Shown here: piece by piece, positions 27,525 to 35,680 of the stretch
How positions within the stretch are numbered: position 1 is the stretch's first letter
How the letters are laid out: each line of letters opens with the position of its first letter
NCBI RefSeq assembly: GCF_002741105.1
Contig: NZ_NIQU01000002.1
Location: 1 to 64,000, forward strand
DNA from: Pseudomonas sediminis
GTDB lineage: Bacteria; Pseudomonadota; Gammaproteobacteria; Pseudomonadales; Pseudomonadaceae
Direction: 5' to 3'
Length of the DNA stretch: 64,000 nucleotides
The notes under the pieces: model-generated
Seen by the model: the letters and a program-made list of their open reading frames with translations, nothing else
The model's database searches: none
What the model was told of the DNA's origin: nothing
Made by a program: the position numbers and the translations under genes

Positions 27525-29447
27525 TTACTCCAAATCTTGGCGACCACGCCGGGAAACCGCTTGCTGCAACTGTGCGGCGAACTGCTCGATGGGCAGAGAG
27601 CCCAGATCGACGCCTTCACGGGTACGGACAGCAACGGATCGAGTCTCGACCTCCCGATCTCCAATAACCAAGAGATAGGGAACCTTGAGCAAGGTATGCT
27701 CGCGGATTTTAAAGCCGATCTTTTCGTTTCTCAAGTCAACCTTGGCACGAAAACCGCTTTGATTGAGAGTTTTCTCGACTTCACGGGCAAAATCGGCCTG
27801 CTTGTCGGTGATATTCATGATCACCGCCTGGGTCGGCGCGAGCCAAGCCGGGAAGGAACCGGCGTAGTGCTCGATCAACATACCGATGAAGCGCTCGAAC
27901 GAACCGAGGATCGCGCGGTGCAACATGACCGGGCGTTTGCGGTTGTTGTCTTCGGCGATGTAGCTGGCATCCAGACGCTCAGGCAGGTTCGGATCGTACT
28001 GCAGCGTACCGCACTGCCAGTTACGACCCAGACAGTCACGCAGGGTGAATTCGATCTTCGGACCGTAGAAGGCGCCCTCGCCCGGCTGATATTCCCAGGC
28101 CAGGCCGGATTCGTTCAGCGCCTCGGCCAGCGCACCCTCGGCGCGATCCCACAGCTCATCGGAGCCCACGCGCTTGGCGGGACGAGTCGAGAGCTTCATG
28201 GCGATATCGGTGAAGCCGAAGTCCGAGTAGACCTGCAAGGTCAGCTTGATAAAGTCGGCCGCTTCCTTCTTCACCTGCTCTTCAGTGCAGAAGATATGCG
28301 CATCGTCCTGCACGAAGCCACGCACGCGCATGATGCCGTGCAGCGCACCGGACGGCTCGTTACGGTGGCAAGCACCGAACTCGGCCAGGCGCAGCGGCAG
28401 GTCGCGGTAGGACTTCAGGCCCTGATTGAAGATCTGCACGTGGCACGGGCAGTTCATCGGCTTGACCGCGTAATCACGGTTTTCCGAGGCCGTGGTGAAC
28501 ATGTTCTCGGCGTAGTTGGACCAGTGGCCAGAACGCTCCCAGAGAATTCGATCGACCACCTGCGGCGTGCGCACCTCAACATAGCCGTTCTCACGCTGCA
28601 CCTGGCGCATGTACTGCTCCAGCACCTGGTAGACAGTCCAGCCATTGGGGTGCCAGAACACCATGCCCGGCGCTTCTTCCTGCAGGTGGAACAGATCCAG
28701 CTGCTTGCCGATGCGACGGTGATCGCGTTTTTCGGCTTCTTCGATGCGCTGGATATAGGCAGCCAGCTGCTTCTTGTCAGCCCAGGCAGTGCCATAAACC
28801 CGCTGCAGCTGCTCGTTCTTCGAGTCACCGCGCCAGTAGGCGCCGGAAATACGGGTGAGTTTGAACGCTTTGAGGAAACGCGTGTTCGGCACGTGCGGGC
28901 CGCGGCACATGTCGACGTACTCTTCATGGAAATACAGGCCCATGGCCTGCTCATCCGGCATATCGTCGATCAGGCGCAGCTTGTATTCCTCGCCACGCGA
29001 CTTGAACAGCTCGATGACCTCGGCACGCGGCGTCATCTTCTTGATGACGTCGTAGTCCTTGTCGATCAACTCAGCCATACGCTTTTCGATGGCCGCCATG
29101 TCTTCCGGAGTGAAGGGGCGATCGATGGCGATGTCGTAATAGAAGCCTTCGTCAATGACCGGACCGATCACCATCTTGGCGCTCGGGTACAACTGCTTGA
29201 CCGCATGCCCAACTAGGTGAGCACAGGAGTGGCGAATGATCTCCAGCCCCTCTTCGTCCTTCGGCGTAATGATCTGCAGAGTGGCGTCGGTATCGATCAC
29301 GTCACAGGCATCGACCTGCTTGCCGTTTACCTTGCCAGCCAGGGTGGCCTTGGCCAGACCCGCACCAATGGATTGAGCGACCTCCAGCACGGATACCGGA
29401 TGATCGAACGAACGTTGACTGCCGTCGGGAAGAGTAATGATGGGCAT
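27525..29447 (-). CDS. thrS: threonyl-tRNA synthetase
   Basis: A 640-residue class II synthetase with the TGS domain (1-60, [20 protein letters not shown]), the editing domain with [16 protein letters not shown], the catalytic core with the zinc-ligand region [12 protein letters not shown] and [19 protein letters not shown], and a C-terminal anticodon-binding domain. The start at 29447 has AGGAGG 6 nt upstream; the frame is open 11 codons further. A hairpin (29467-29487) lies just before the ribosome binding site. It heads thrS-infC-rpmI-rplT. Confidence 0.97.
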   Translation of the reverse strand: MPIITLPDGSQRSFDHPVSVLEVAQSIGAGLAKATLAGKVNGKQVDACDVIDTDATLQIITPKDEEGLEIIRHSCAHLVGHAVKQLYPSAKMVIGPVIDEGFYYDIAIDRPFTPEDMAAIEKRMAELIDKDYDVIKKMTPRAEVIELFKSRGEEYKLRLIDDMPDEQAMGLYFHEEYVDMCRGPHVPNTRFLKAFKLTRISGAYWRGDSKNEQLQRVYGTAWADKKQLAAYIQRIEEAEKRDHRRIGKQLDLFHLQEEAPGMVFWHPNGWTVYQVLEQYMRQVQRENGYVEVRTPQVVDRILWERSGHWSNYAENMFTTASENRDYAVKPMNCPCHVQIFNQGLKSYRDLPLRLAEFGACHRNEPSGALHGIMRVRGFVQDDAHIFCTEEQVKKEAADFIKLTLQVYSDFGFTDIAMKLSTRPAKRVGSDELWDRAEGALAEALNESGLAWEYQPGEGAFYGPKIEFTLRDCLGRNWQCGTLQYDPNLPERLDASYIAEDNNRKRPVMLHRAILGSFERFIGMLIEHYAGSFPAWLAPTQAVIMNITDKQADFAREVEKTLNQSGFRAKVDLRNEKIGFKIREHTLLKVPYLLVIGDREVETRSVAVRTREGVDLGSLPIEQFAAQLQQAVSRRGRQDLE

Positions 29448-29466
29448 GGCGCCTCCTCTCCTAGTG

Positions 29467-29487
29467 GTGACCCCTACCAAAGGTCAC
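29467..29487 (-). promoter_or_regulatory. hairpin in the thrS leader
   Basis: GTGACC (29467-29472) and GGTCAC (29482-29487) pair around a 9-nt loop, ending a few nt upstream of the thrS ribosome binding site. E. coli ThrRS represses its own mRNA through leader stem-loops, so a similar role is possible. A second stem GGCGG/CCGCC lies at 29517-29531. The rest of the gap to the tRNA-Val terminator shows only an 8-bp hairpin at 29655-29673. Confidence 0.3.
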
Positions 29488-29674
29488 GTGGGTTGGGATG
29501 AGCCAGGAAGCGATTCGGCGGTATACCCGCCTAACAATGGCAGGAGCCCAAAGGCCAACCAGACCGAACCAAGTCACTGGAAGTAAAGAGTGCGGATGCT
29601 TTCAGAAAGCCTGAACTCTGACAAGCAGCCGCCTGCAACAAAACACGCAAAGCCTGCTCGAAAAATTCGAGCAA

Positions 29675-29705
29675 TAAAAAAGGGGTCGCTTAGCGACCCC
29701 TTTTT
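29675..29705 (-). terminator. terminator of tRNA-Val
   Basis: An A-rich/T-rich flanked stem, AGGGGTCGCT/AGCGACCCCT (29681-29701), with T5 or more on both strands. It lies 8 nt after the tRNA-Val 3' end and can act in both directions. Confidence 0.9.
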
Positions 29706-29712
29706 ATCGATT

Positions 29713-29789
29713 TGGTAGGCACAATTGGACTCGAACCAACGACCCCCACCATGTCAAGGTGGTGCTCTAACCAACTGAGCTATGTGCCT
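29713..29789 (-). tRNA. tRNA-Val(GAC)
   Basis: A 77-nt cloverleaf on the minus strand with acceptor AGGCACA/TGTGCCT, the anticodon loop TTGACAT between CCACC and GGTGG (anticodon GAC), the T-loop GGTTCGAGTCC, and encoded CCA. It reads GUC codons. Confidence 0.95.
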
Positions 29790-29802
29790 TCGATGGGTGC
29801 GC

Positions 29803-29830
29803 ATTCTACGCAGATCTTTTTGGCCGTCAA
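29803..29830 (-). promoter_or_regulatory. tRNA-Val promoter
   Basis: Minus-strand TTGACG (29830-29825), 16-nt spacer, TAGAAT (29808-29803), GC-rich discriminator (GCGCACCC). The -35, spacer length and -10 are identical to the distal promoter at 118-145. Confidence 0.75.
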
Positions 29831-29972
29831 CAGATTTTTTCGCTAACTCACTGAAATAGGCCAATTTTTTATCAAAACCGGATCGTTGAATATTTTGCAC
29901 GGGCACTAGCCGGCTATTTTCAACTCAGGTAGCATCGGATCATTCGTAAAAAATAAAGAACAGAGGTTCAAG

Positions 29973-31256
29973 ATGGCGCACACGGCATATCCACAATCCT
30001 ATTACGCCGCTTCAGCCAACCCCGTACCGCAACGCCCTGCCCTGCAAGGCGAGGTGGAAACCGATGTGTGCATCATCGGCGCGGGTTACACCGGCCTGTC
30101 CACTGCACTGTTTCTGCTGGAGAACGGTTTCAAGGTGAGCATCGTCGAAGCGGCCAAGGTTGGCTTTGGCGCTTCCGGCCGCAACGGCGGACAGATCGTC
30201 AACAGCTACAGCCGCGACATCGACGTGATCGAACGTACGGTCGGTCCCAAGCAGGCGCAACTGCTCGGGCAGATGGCGTTCGAGGGCGGCCGCATCATTC
30301 GTGAGCGCATCGCCAAGTACGACATCCAGTGCGACCTGAAGGATGGCGGCGTATTCGCCGCGCTGACCAGCAAGCAGATGGGCCACCTGGAATCGCAGAA
30401 GAAGCTGTGGGAGCGCTACGGCCATACCCAGCTGGAGCTGATGGACGCCAAGCGCATCCGCGAAGTGGTTGCTACCGAGAACTATGTCGGCGGCATGCTG
30501 GACATGAGCGGTGGGCATATCCATCCGCTAAACCTGGCTTTGGGTGAAGCCGCTGCAGTGGAATCGCTGGGCGGGGTGATCTATGAACAGTCCCCGGCCA
30601 CGCGCATCGAGCGCGGCGCCATCCCGGTGGTGCACACTCCGGAAGGCCGTATCAAAGCCAAATTCGTCGTGGTCGCCGGTAACGCCTACCTGGGCAATCT
30701 GGTGCCGGAGCTGGCGTCCAAATCGATGCCGTGCGGCACTCAGGTGATCACTACCGAGCCACTGTCCGATGAAGTCGCCGCCAGCCTGCTGCCGCAGGAC
30801 TACTGCGTGGAAGACTGCAACTACCTGCTCGACTACTACCGCCTCACCGGCGACAAGCGCCTGATCTACGGCGGTGGCGTGGTCTACGGTGCGCGTGACC
30901 CAGCCAACATCGAAGCGATCATCCGGCCGAAGATGCTCAAGACCTTCCCGCAATTGAAGGACGTGAAGATCGACTTCGCCTGGACCGGCAACTTCCTGCT
31001 GACGCTGTCGCGGCTGCCGCAGGTCGGTCGTATCGGCGACAACATCTACTACTCGCAAGGCTGCAGCGGCCATGGCGTGACCTATACGCACCTGGCGGGC
31101 AAGGTTCTGGCCGAAGCACTGCGCGGGCAGGCCGAACGCTTCGATGCCTTCGCCGACCTGCCGCACTACCCCTTCCCGGGCGGTCGCCTGTTCCAGGTCC
31201 CCTTCAGCGCCCTCGGCGCCTGGTACTACACGCTGCGTGACAAGCTCGGCGTGTAA
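29973..31256 (+). CDS. FAD-dependent gamma-glutamylpolyamine oxidase, PuuB/PauB-like
   Basis: A 427-residue DAO-family flavoprotein. The dinucleotide-binding motif GAGYTG is at residues 36-41, GASGRNGGQIVNSYS follows near 65, and GCSGHGVTYTHLAGK is at the C-terminal FAD site. These match PuuB/PauB enzymes, which oxidise gamma-glutamylated putrescine or other polyamines. Genes nearby in P. aeruginosa (pauB3 with PA2778/PA2779) have the same neighbours, which supports a PauB identity. The RBS GAGG is 6 nt upstream. It is single, with its own terminator, and convergent with the peptidase gene. Which polyamine is used is not visible. Confidence 0.87.
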   Translation: MAHTAYPQSYYAASANPVPQRPALQGEVETDVCIIGAGYTGLSTALFLLENGFKVSIVEAAKVGFGASGRNGGQIVNSYSRDIDVIERTVGPKQAQLLGQMAFEGGRIIRERIAKYDIQCDLKDGGVFAALTSKQMGHLESQKKLWERYGHTQLELMDAKRIREVVATENYVGGMLDMSGGHIHPLNLALGEAAAVESLGGVIYEQSPATRIERGAIPVVHTPEGRIKAKFVVVAGNAYLGNLVPELASKSMPCGTQVITTEPLSDEVAASLLPQDYCVEDCNYLLDYYRLTGDKRLIYGGGVVYGARDPANIEAIIRPKMLKTFPQLKDVKIDFAWTGNFLLTLSRLPQVGRIGDNIYYSQGCSGHGVTYTHLAGKVLAEALRGQAERFDAFADLPHYPFPGGRLFQVPFSALGAWYYTLRDKLGV

Positions 31257-31271
31257 TCCCGCCCATCAAAG

Positions 31272-31303
31272 AAAACGGCGCCCTCGGGCGCCGCTTTCTT
31301 TTG
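31272..31303 (+). terminator. terminator of the PauB-like gene
   Basis: Stem CGGCGCC/GGCGCCG with loop CTCG (31276-31293), then CTTTCTTTT on the plus strand. The upstream AAAGAAAA can pair with the tail, so it may also serve the convergent gene. Confidence 0.85.
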
Positions 31304-31305
31304 CA

Positions 31306-32259
31306 TCACGGACAGGTCGGCAAGGCCTGACACTGCCCTCCAGAACCACTGGCCTTCGGCGATGCGGCGAAGCGCCCATCCTCCGGCGCCAGACGCTGTG
31401 CGCAGGCCTGGGCCTGCTGCGCCTCAGCAGCACACCCCTGCTCACCCAATACTTGCGACAAGTTGAACCAACCCGCAGCAAAACCCGGCTCGCGCTTGAG
31501 GCTCTCACGCAACGCCTGCTCGGCGCCCTTGCGATCGCCATCGGCGTAGCGGCTGTTACTCAGGGCGAACCAAGGCAATGACTGCTCCGGCCAGGCCTCG
31601 GCGGCGCGGCGATAGGCGCGCCGAGCCGGCTGAGCATTGCCGGTTTGCTCAAGGTCGTTGGCAGCCTTCATCCAGACATGCATATCGGCCTGTGCCGGCA
31701 AGCGTTCCGGTGGCAGGGTCACGACCGCCCAGCGACCACCGCGTGCCCAGGTTCTGTCGAAGCTGTTGAAGCTGTCTTCGAGCCTGCGCGTAGTGGCCGA
31801 GCGCAAAATCAGCGTGCGCTCGCGGCGGTCGTAACCCACCACCACCGCGAAGTGCCATTGCGGATACCAGTCGAATGCCAGGTTCTGCAGCACCAGCACC
31901 GGGTTGCCGGCGGCCACCTCGGCGAGCACCGCCTCCAGGCGTGGCTGCAGCGGATACACCAGCATTTCGTGATTGCGTGCGGCGGCGACCATCTCCACCT
32001 GCAGGCTGCCTTCACGGCTGGGGATGTAGACCTTGTCCTTGAGCGCACCAGGCGTGGTCAGCACGCCACGCTGGTTGAGCATGGTGGCCAAGGCAGCCGG
32101 GCCGCACTGATAGGCGTCCTGGGGGAAGAAGGGAACGTCGGTGAGTTCCACCCGCTCAGGCAAACGCTCGCCCACCGGTGATAACACCGGGGAGCGAGCG
32201 CAGGCTGTGAGTAGAACGATCGATGCGATACAGCAGAGGCGAATCAGCGATTTATGCAT
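31306..32259 (-). CDS. PA2778-family cysteine peptidase lipoprotein with TPR region
   Basis: A 317-residue lipoprotein: a signal ending in VLLTAC (lipobox Cys near residue 20), then a C39-like papain-fold domain. The catalytic Cys is in DAYQCGPAALATMLNQ and the His in WYPQWHFAVVVGYD. A C-terminal TPR-like part (about 200-300) follows. The start at 32259 overlaps the end of the upstream gene by 16 nt; the longer frame (to 32289) lacks a start signal. It matches the 'PA2778 family cysteine peptidase'. The substrate is unknown; it is not linked to any bacteriocin gene here. Confidence 0.87.
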   Translation of the reverse strand: MHKSLIRLCCIASIVLLTACARSPVLSPVGERLPERVELTDVPFFPQDAYQCGPAALATMLNQRGVLTTPGALKDKVYIPSREGSLQVEMVAAARNHEMLVYPLQPRLEAVLAEVAAGNPVLVLQNLAFDWYPQWHFAVVVGYDRRERTLILRSATTRRLEDSFNSFDRTWARGGRWAVVTLPPERLPAQADMHVWMKAANDLEQTGNAQPARRAYRRAAEAWPEQSLPWFALSNSRYADGDRKGAEQALRESLKREPGFAAGWFNLSQVLGEQGCAAEAQQAQACAQRLAPEDGRFAASPKASGSGGQCQALPTCP

Positions 32260-32651
32260 TTGACGAAATTGAAGATGTTGGTGGCGCACAGCATATCAGT
32301 GATGATGAAGATCACCAGAAACAACACGATGATGCCGACCACACCTGCACCGGCGGGTGCCTGATCCAACTGCTGGTTGAACTGCGCCAGTTCGGCCGGG
32401 GTCAGGCTGGCGATACGCGATTCGACCTGATCACGGTCGACGCCCATCGATACCAGTTTCTCCTTCACCTGCTCGTCATCGAGCATGGCCATCAACTGCT
32501 CCTGATCCACCTTGTGCTGCTGCTCGGCGATCACCTCGTGAGTGCCAACCATTGCCGCATTCGCGGCAGGAATCTGCACCACCAGCAGCAAGTGAAACAG
32601 CGCGGTAATAGCTGCCAGACGGCGCATAACGGGTTTCATGGAAGTTGTCAT
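32244..32651 (-). CDS. PA2779-family exported membrane protein
   Basis: A 135-residue protein with a signal-type N-terminal hydrophobic segment (LAAITALFHLLLVVQIPAAN), a soluble middle part rich in Glu, Gln and Asp (VDQEQLMAMLDDEQVKEKLV) and a C-terminal membrane helix (VVGIIVLFLVIFIITDML). The start at 32651 has AGGAGA 8 nt upstream. It overlaps the peptidase gene, so the two are translated together and probably work together. Function is unknown. Confidence 0.85.
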   Translation of the reverse strand: MTTSMKPVMRRLAAITALFHLLLVVQIPAANAAMVGTHEVIAEQQHKVDQEQLMAMLDDEQVKEKLVSMGVDRDQVESRIASLTPAELAQFNQQLDQAPAGAGVVGIIVLFLVIFIITDMLCATNIFNFVKCINR

Positions 32652-32731
32652 TGTGGTTATCTCCTGAGGGACGAGGTAGCCAATAGACAGCATCCAAATC
32701 GCTCAGGTTCACTCCACCAGTCTGCGCGCGT

Positions 32732-34456
32732 TCACGTTTCCGTCAAAAGCTGGCTGAGCACCGCACGCAGCTTGCCTGGCTTGACCGGTTTGTTCAGCAA
32801 AGGCGCACCCAGCGCCTGCAATTCGCGACGACAGTCATCGCTGCGATCAGCGCTGATGATCAGCGCCGGAATCGGCCTGGAAAACTCATCACGCAGCTGC
32901 TGAATCACCTGACAACCGAGCACGCCGTGATCGAGATGGAAATCCGCCAGAATCACCTCTGGTGCCCTGCCCTGCAGACGCTGCAGGGCCTCGTTCAGAT
33001 CGACCGCCGTGACCACCTCGCAGCCCCACTGCCCGAGCAGCGCCTGCATGCTGTGCAGGATGTCGACTTCGTTATCGATCACCAACAAGCGCCTCCCCGG
33101 CAGGGGGTTGCCGAGGACCGGTTGCGTCGCAGATTGTGCCTGGCGCCGCGGAGCCTCCTGCGCCAGCGGCACGCGGATGCTGAAGACCGAACCACGCCCC
33201 GGTTGCGAGCGCACCTGCACCGAGTAGCCCAACATGCGCGCGATGCGCTCGACGATGGCCAGACCCAGGCCGACACCCTTGCGCTCGGCCGCACGCCCGA
33301 CCTCAAGCTGGCTGAACTCGAGAAAGATTTTGTCCAGTTGATCGGCCGCGATGCCGCGCCCGCTATCCCACACCTGCAATTCGACGAAAGCGCCACGCCG
33401 ACGTGCGCCAAGCAGCACGCCGCCACGCTCGGTGTAACGACAGGCATTGCTGAGGAAGTTGCGCAGGATGCGCGTCAGCAAGCGGAAATCAGTATGCACC
33501 GTATAATTGGCAATTCTCGCGCGCAGGCGCAAACCACTGGCCGACGCCACGCTGTCGAACTCGGACGCCAGCGGAGCGAGCAACTCTTCAAGGCGATAGA
33601 CATCGAGATCCGGCTTGATCGCCGCCTGATCCAGCTTGGAAATATCCAGCAGATCCGCCAGCAGATCCTCGGCACCTTCCAGGGCCAGGTGGCTGCGCTC
33701 CACCAGGTTGCGTTCGGCGCTTGGCAGCTCACGCTCGCGCAGCGTGGAGATCAACAAGCGCGCCGCATTGAGCGGCTGCAACAAGTCGTGGCTGGCTGCG
33801 GCCAGGTACTTGTCCTTGCTATGGTTGGCCGCTTCGGCCGCGTCACGCGCATCGCGCAGGGCCAGCTCGATGCGCTCGCGCTCCTCGATCTGCCGCTGCA
33901 GATTGCGGTTGGATTCGAGCAACTCGAAGGTGCGCGCCGCGACGCGGCGCTCCAGTTCGTCATTGAGTTGTTGCAGGCGCTGCTGCGCCTGCTTGCGCTC
34001 GGTGATATCGGCGACGAAGCCTTCGAAGATTCCCTCCCCTTCGGGCTTGAGCAGCAGGTTCATCAGCACGTCGATGGTGCTGCCATCGCGCCTGCGCAGG
34101 CGCGTCTCGTAGCCAAGCAGAGCCTGGCCCTGGCTCAGTCGCTGGCGAATCACTTCCAGCTCGTCGAAGCCGCCCACGAACAGGTGCCGAGCCAGATCGC
34201 CCGGCGACCAAAGCACCTGCTGCGGGTCGTCATAACCGAGCATGCGCGCCATCGCCGGATTGGCCGCCAGTACCCCGTCCTGCAGGCTGGCCTGGATGAT
34301 CCCGTGTACGGCGTGTTCGAACAGCCATTTATAGCGGTTGCGCTCGACTTCCAGCTCTTCCAGGCGCGCCAGCAGCTCGGGGTAATGACTCTTGCGCGCC
34401 GACTGGCTGCCGAGCCCCAGCAGCCCGGCCAGCGCTTCGTCAGAGCGCCTCGCCAT
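32732..34456 (-). CDS. ercS: hybrid sensor histidine kinase, ErcS-like
   Basis: A 574-residue soluble hybrid kinase. An N-terminal coiled coil is followed by a PAS domain (about 35-155, ending in EGFVADITERKQAQQ), a long coiled coil, the phospho-acceptor His in AAASHDLLQPLNAARLL, an ATPase domain (NFLSNACRYTERGGV, DSGRGI, KGVGLGLAIVERI), and a C-terminal receiver with Asp in VILADFHLDHG. No membrane segment is seen. It overlaps the end of ercA by 17 nt. In P. aeruginosa ercS/ercA lie at the same place and take part in control of ethanol oxidation. Confidence 0.87.
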   Translation of the reverse strand: MARRSDEALAGLLGLGSQSARKSHYPELLARLEELEVERNRYKWLFEHAVHGIIQASLQDGVLAANPAMARMLGYDDPQQVLWSPGDLARHLFVGGFDELEVIRQRLSQGQALLGYETRLRRRDGSTIDVLMNLLLKPEGEGIFEGFVADITERKQAQQRLQQLNDELERRVAARTFELLESNRNLQRQIEERERIELALRDARDAAEAANHSKDKYLAAASHDLLQPLNAARLLISTLRERELPSAERNLVERSHLALEGAEDLLADLLDISKLDQAAIKPDLDVYRLEELLAPLASEFDSVASASGLRLRARIANYTVHTDFRLLTRILRNFLSNACRYTERGGVLLGARRRGAFVELQVWDSGRGIAADQLDKIFLEFSQLEVGRAAERKGVGLGLAIVERIARMLGYSVQVRSQPGRGSVFSIRVPLAQEAPRRQAQSATQPVLGNPLPGRRLLVIDNEVDILHSMQALLGQWGCEVVTAVDLNEALQRLQGRAPEVILADFHLDHGVLGCQVIQQLRDEFSRPIPALIISADRSDDCRRELQALGAPLLNKPVKPGKLRAVLSQLLTET

Positions 34457-35603
34457 ACACCACCTCGACGTCACGCTGGGTCGATTCACGCGGATTGGTG
34501 AGGATGCACGGGTCGTCCATCGCATGGCTGGACAAGAACGGAATGTCAGAGGTACTGACGCCGTGCAAGCTGAGCGTCTCACGGAAGCCCATGGCGTGCT
34601 TGAAGGCAATCAGGTGCTCGACCAGGCGCTGGCGAATCTGCGCATGGTTGAGCCCACGGCAGTCGATGCCGAGGGTTTCGGCGATGACCTTGAAACGCTC
34701 CGGCGCCGCACTGTAATTGAACGCCACCACGTGCTCGACCAGCACCGCATTGCACAGACCGTGCGGCAAGTCGAGGTAGCCACCGAGGCTGTGACTCATG
34801 GCGTGCACCGCGCCAAGGATCGCGTTGGAGAACGCCAGGCCGGCCTGCATGCTGCCAAGCATGATCTTCTCGCGCAGGGCGATATCGCCCGGGTTGGCGA
34901 TCATCTGCACCAGGTTGCCGTTGATCAGGCGCATGGCCTCCAGCGCGTGCGGATCGGTCAGCGGGCCGTGGCCAGTGGAAACGAACGCTTCGATGGCGTG
35001 CACCATGGCGTCGATGCCGGTACAGGCGCTGAGGAACGGGTCCATGCTCAGGGTGGTTTCCGGATCGATCAGCGACACGTCCGGCACCACGGCCTTGCTG
35101 ACGATGGAGAACTTCATCCGCTCCTGCTGGTTGGAGATGATCACGAACTGTGACACGTCGGCCGAAGTGCCGGCGGTGGTCGGGATCAGGATCAGCGGTG
35201 GGCTGGGCACGCGAATGGTGTCCACGCCTTCGAATTCGAGAATGCTGCGACCGTGGGCGACGACGATACCGATGCCCTTGGCGCAGTCCATCGGGCTACC
35301 GCCACCGACCGCGACAATGACGTTGCAACCCTCGCTGCGATATAGCTCGGCGCCCTCCATCACCTCTTCCACGCGCGGGTTGGGCGACACCTTGGTGTAT
35401 AGGCAGTAGGCGATGCCCTGGGCCTGCAAGCTGGCCTCGACGTCGCCAGCCCAGCCCGCGGCGACCACACCGGGATCGGAGACGACCAGCACCTTGCGTG
35501 CACCGAAGGTCTTGGCGTAATTGCCGACGTTATGCCGGGAGCCGGCGCCAAAGATGATCTCGGGGGAAACGAACTTTCGCAGCTGATTCAATTCGTGGCT
35601 CAT
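34440..35603 (-). CDS. ercA: iron-containing alcohol dehydrogenase, ErcA-like
   Basis: A 387-residue group III alcohol dehydrogenase. It has VAVGGGSPMDCAKGI for NAD binding, TTAGTSADVSQFVI, and the metal-site region with GIDAMVHAIEAF, AMSHSLGGYLDLPHG and CNAVLVEHVV. It sits between pqqH and ercS. In P. aeruginosa and P. putida the homologue is reported to act in regulation of the ethanol-oxidation system rather than as a main catabolic enzyme. The start lacks a strong ribosome binding site. Confidence 0.88.
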   Translation of the reverse strand: MSHELNQLRKFVSPEIIFGAGSRHNVGNYAKTFGARKVLVVSDPGVVAAGWAGDVEASLQAQGIAYCLYTKVSPNPRVEEVMEGAELYRSEGCNVIVAVGGGSPMDCAKGIGIVVAHGRSILEFEGVDTIRVPSPPLILIPTTAGTSADVSQFVIISNQQERMKFSIVSKAVVPDVSLIDPETTLSMDPFLSACTGIDAMVHAIEAFVSTGHGPLTDPHALEAMRLINGNLVQMIANPGDIALREKIMLGSMQAGLAFSNAILGAVHAMSHSLGGYLDLPHGLCNAVLVEHVVAFNYSAAPERFKVIAETLGIDCRGLNHAQIRQRLVEHLIAFKHAMGFRETLSLHGVSTSDIPFLSSHAMDDPCILTNPRESTQRDVEVVYGEAL

Positions 35604-35680
35604 ACAACGGCCTGAAATTTCTTGTTATGGAATGGCGATCAGCCTACTGCATTGCCCGGTTTATGCAATGCGACCTGCGC

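Noticed and set aside
27537..29216. 559-codon plus-strand frame opposite thrS
   Set aside because: Antisense shadow of an essential synthetase gene, with no independent signal.
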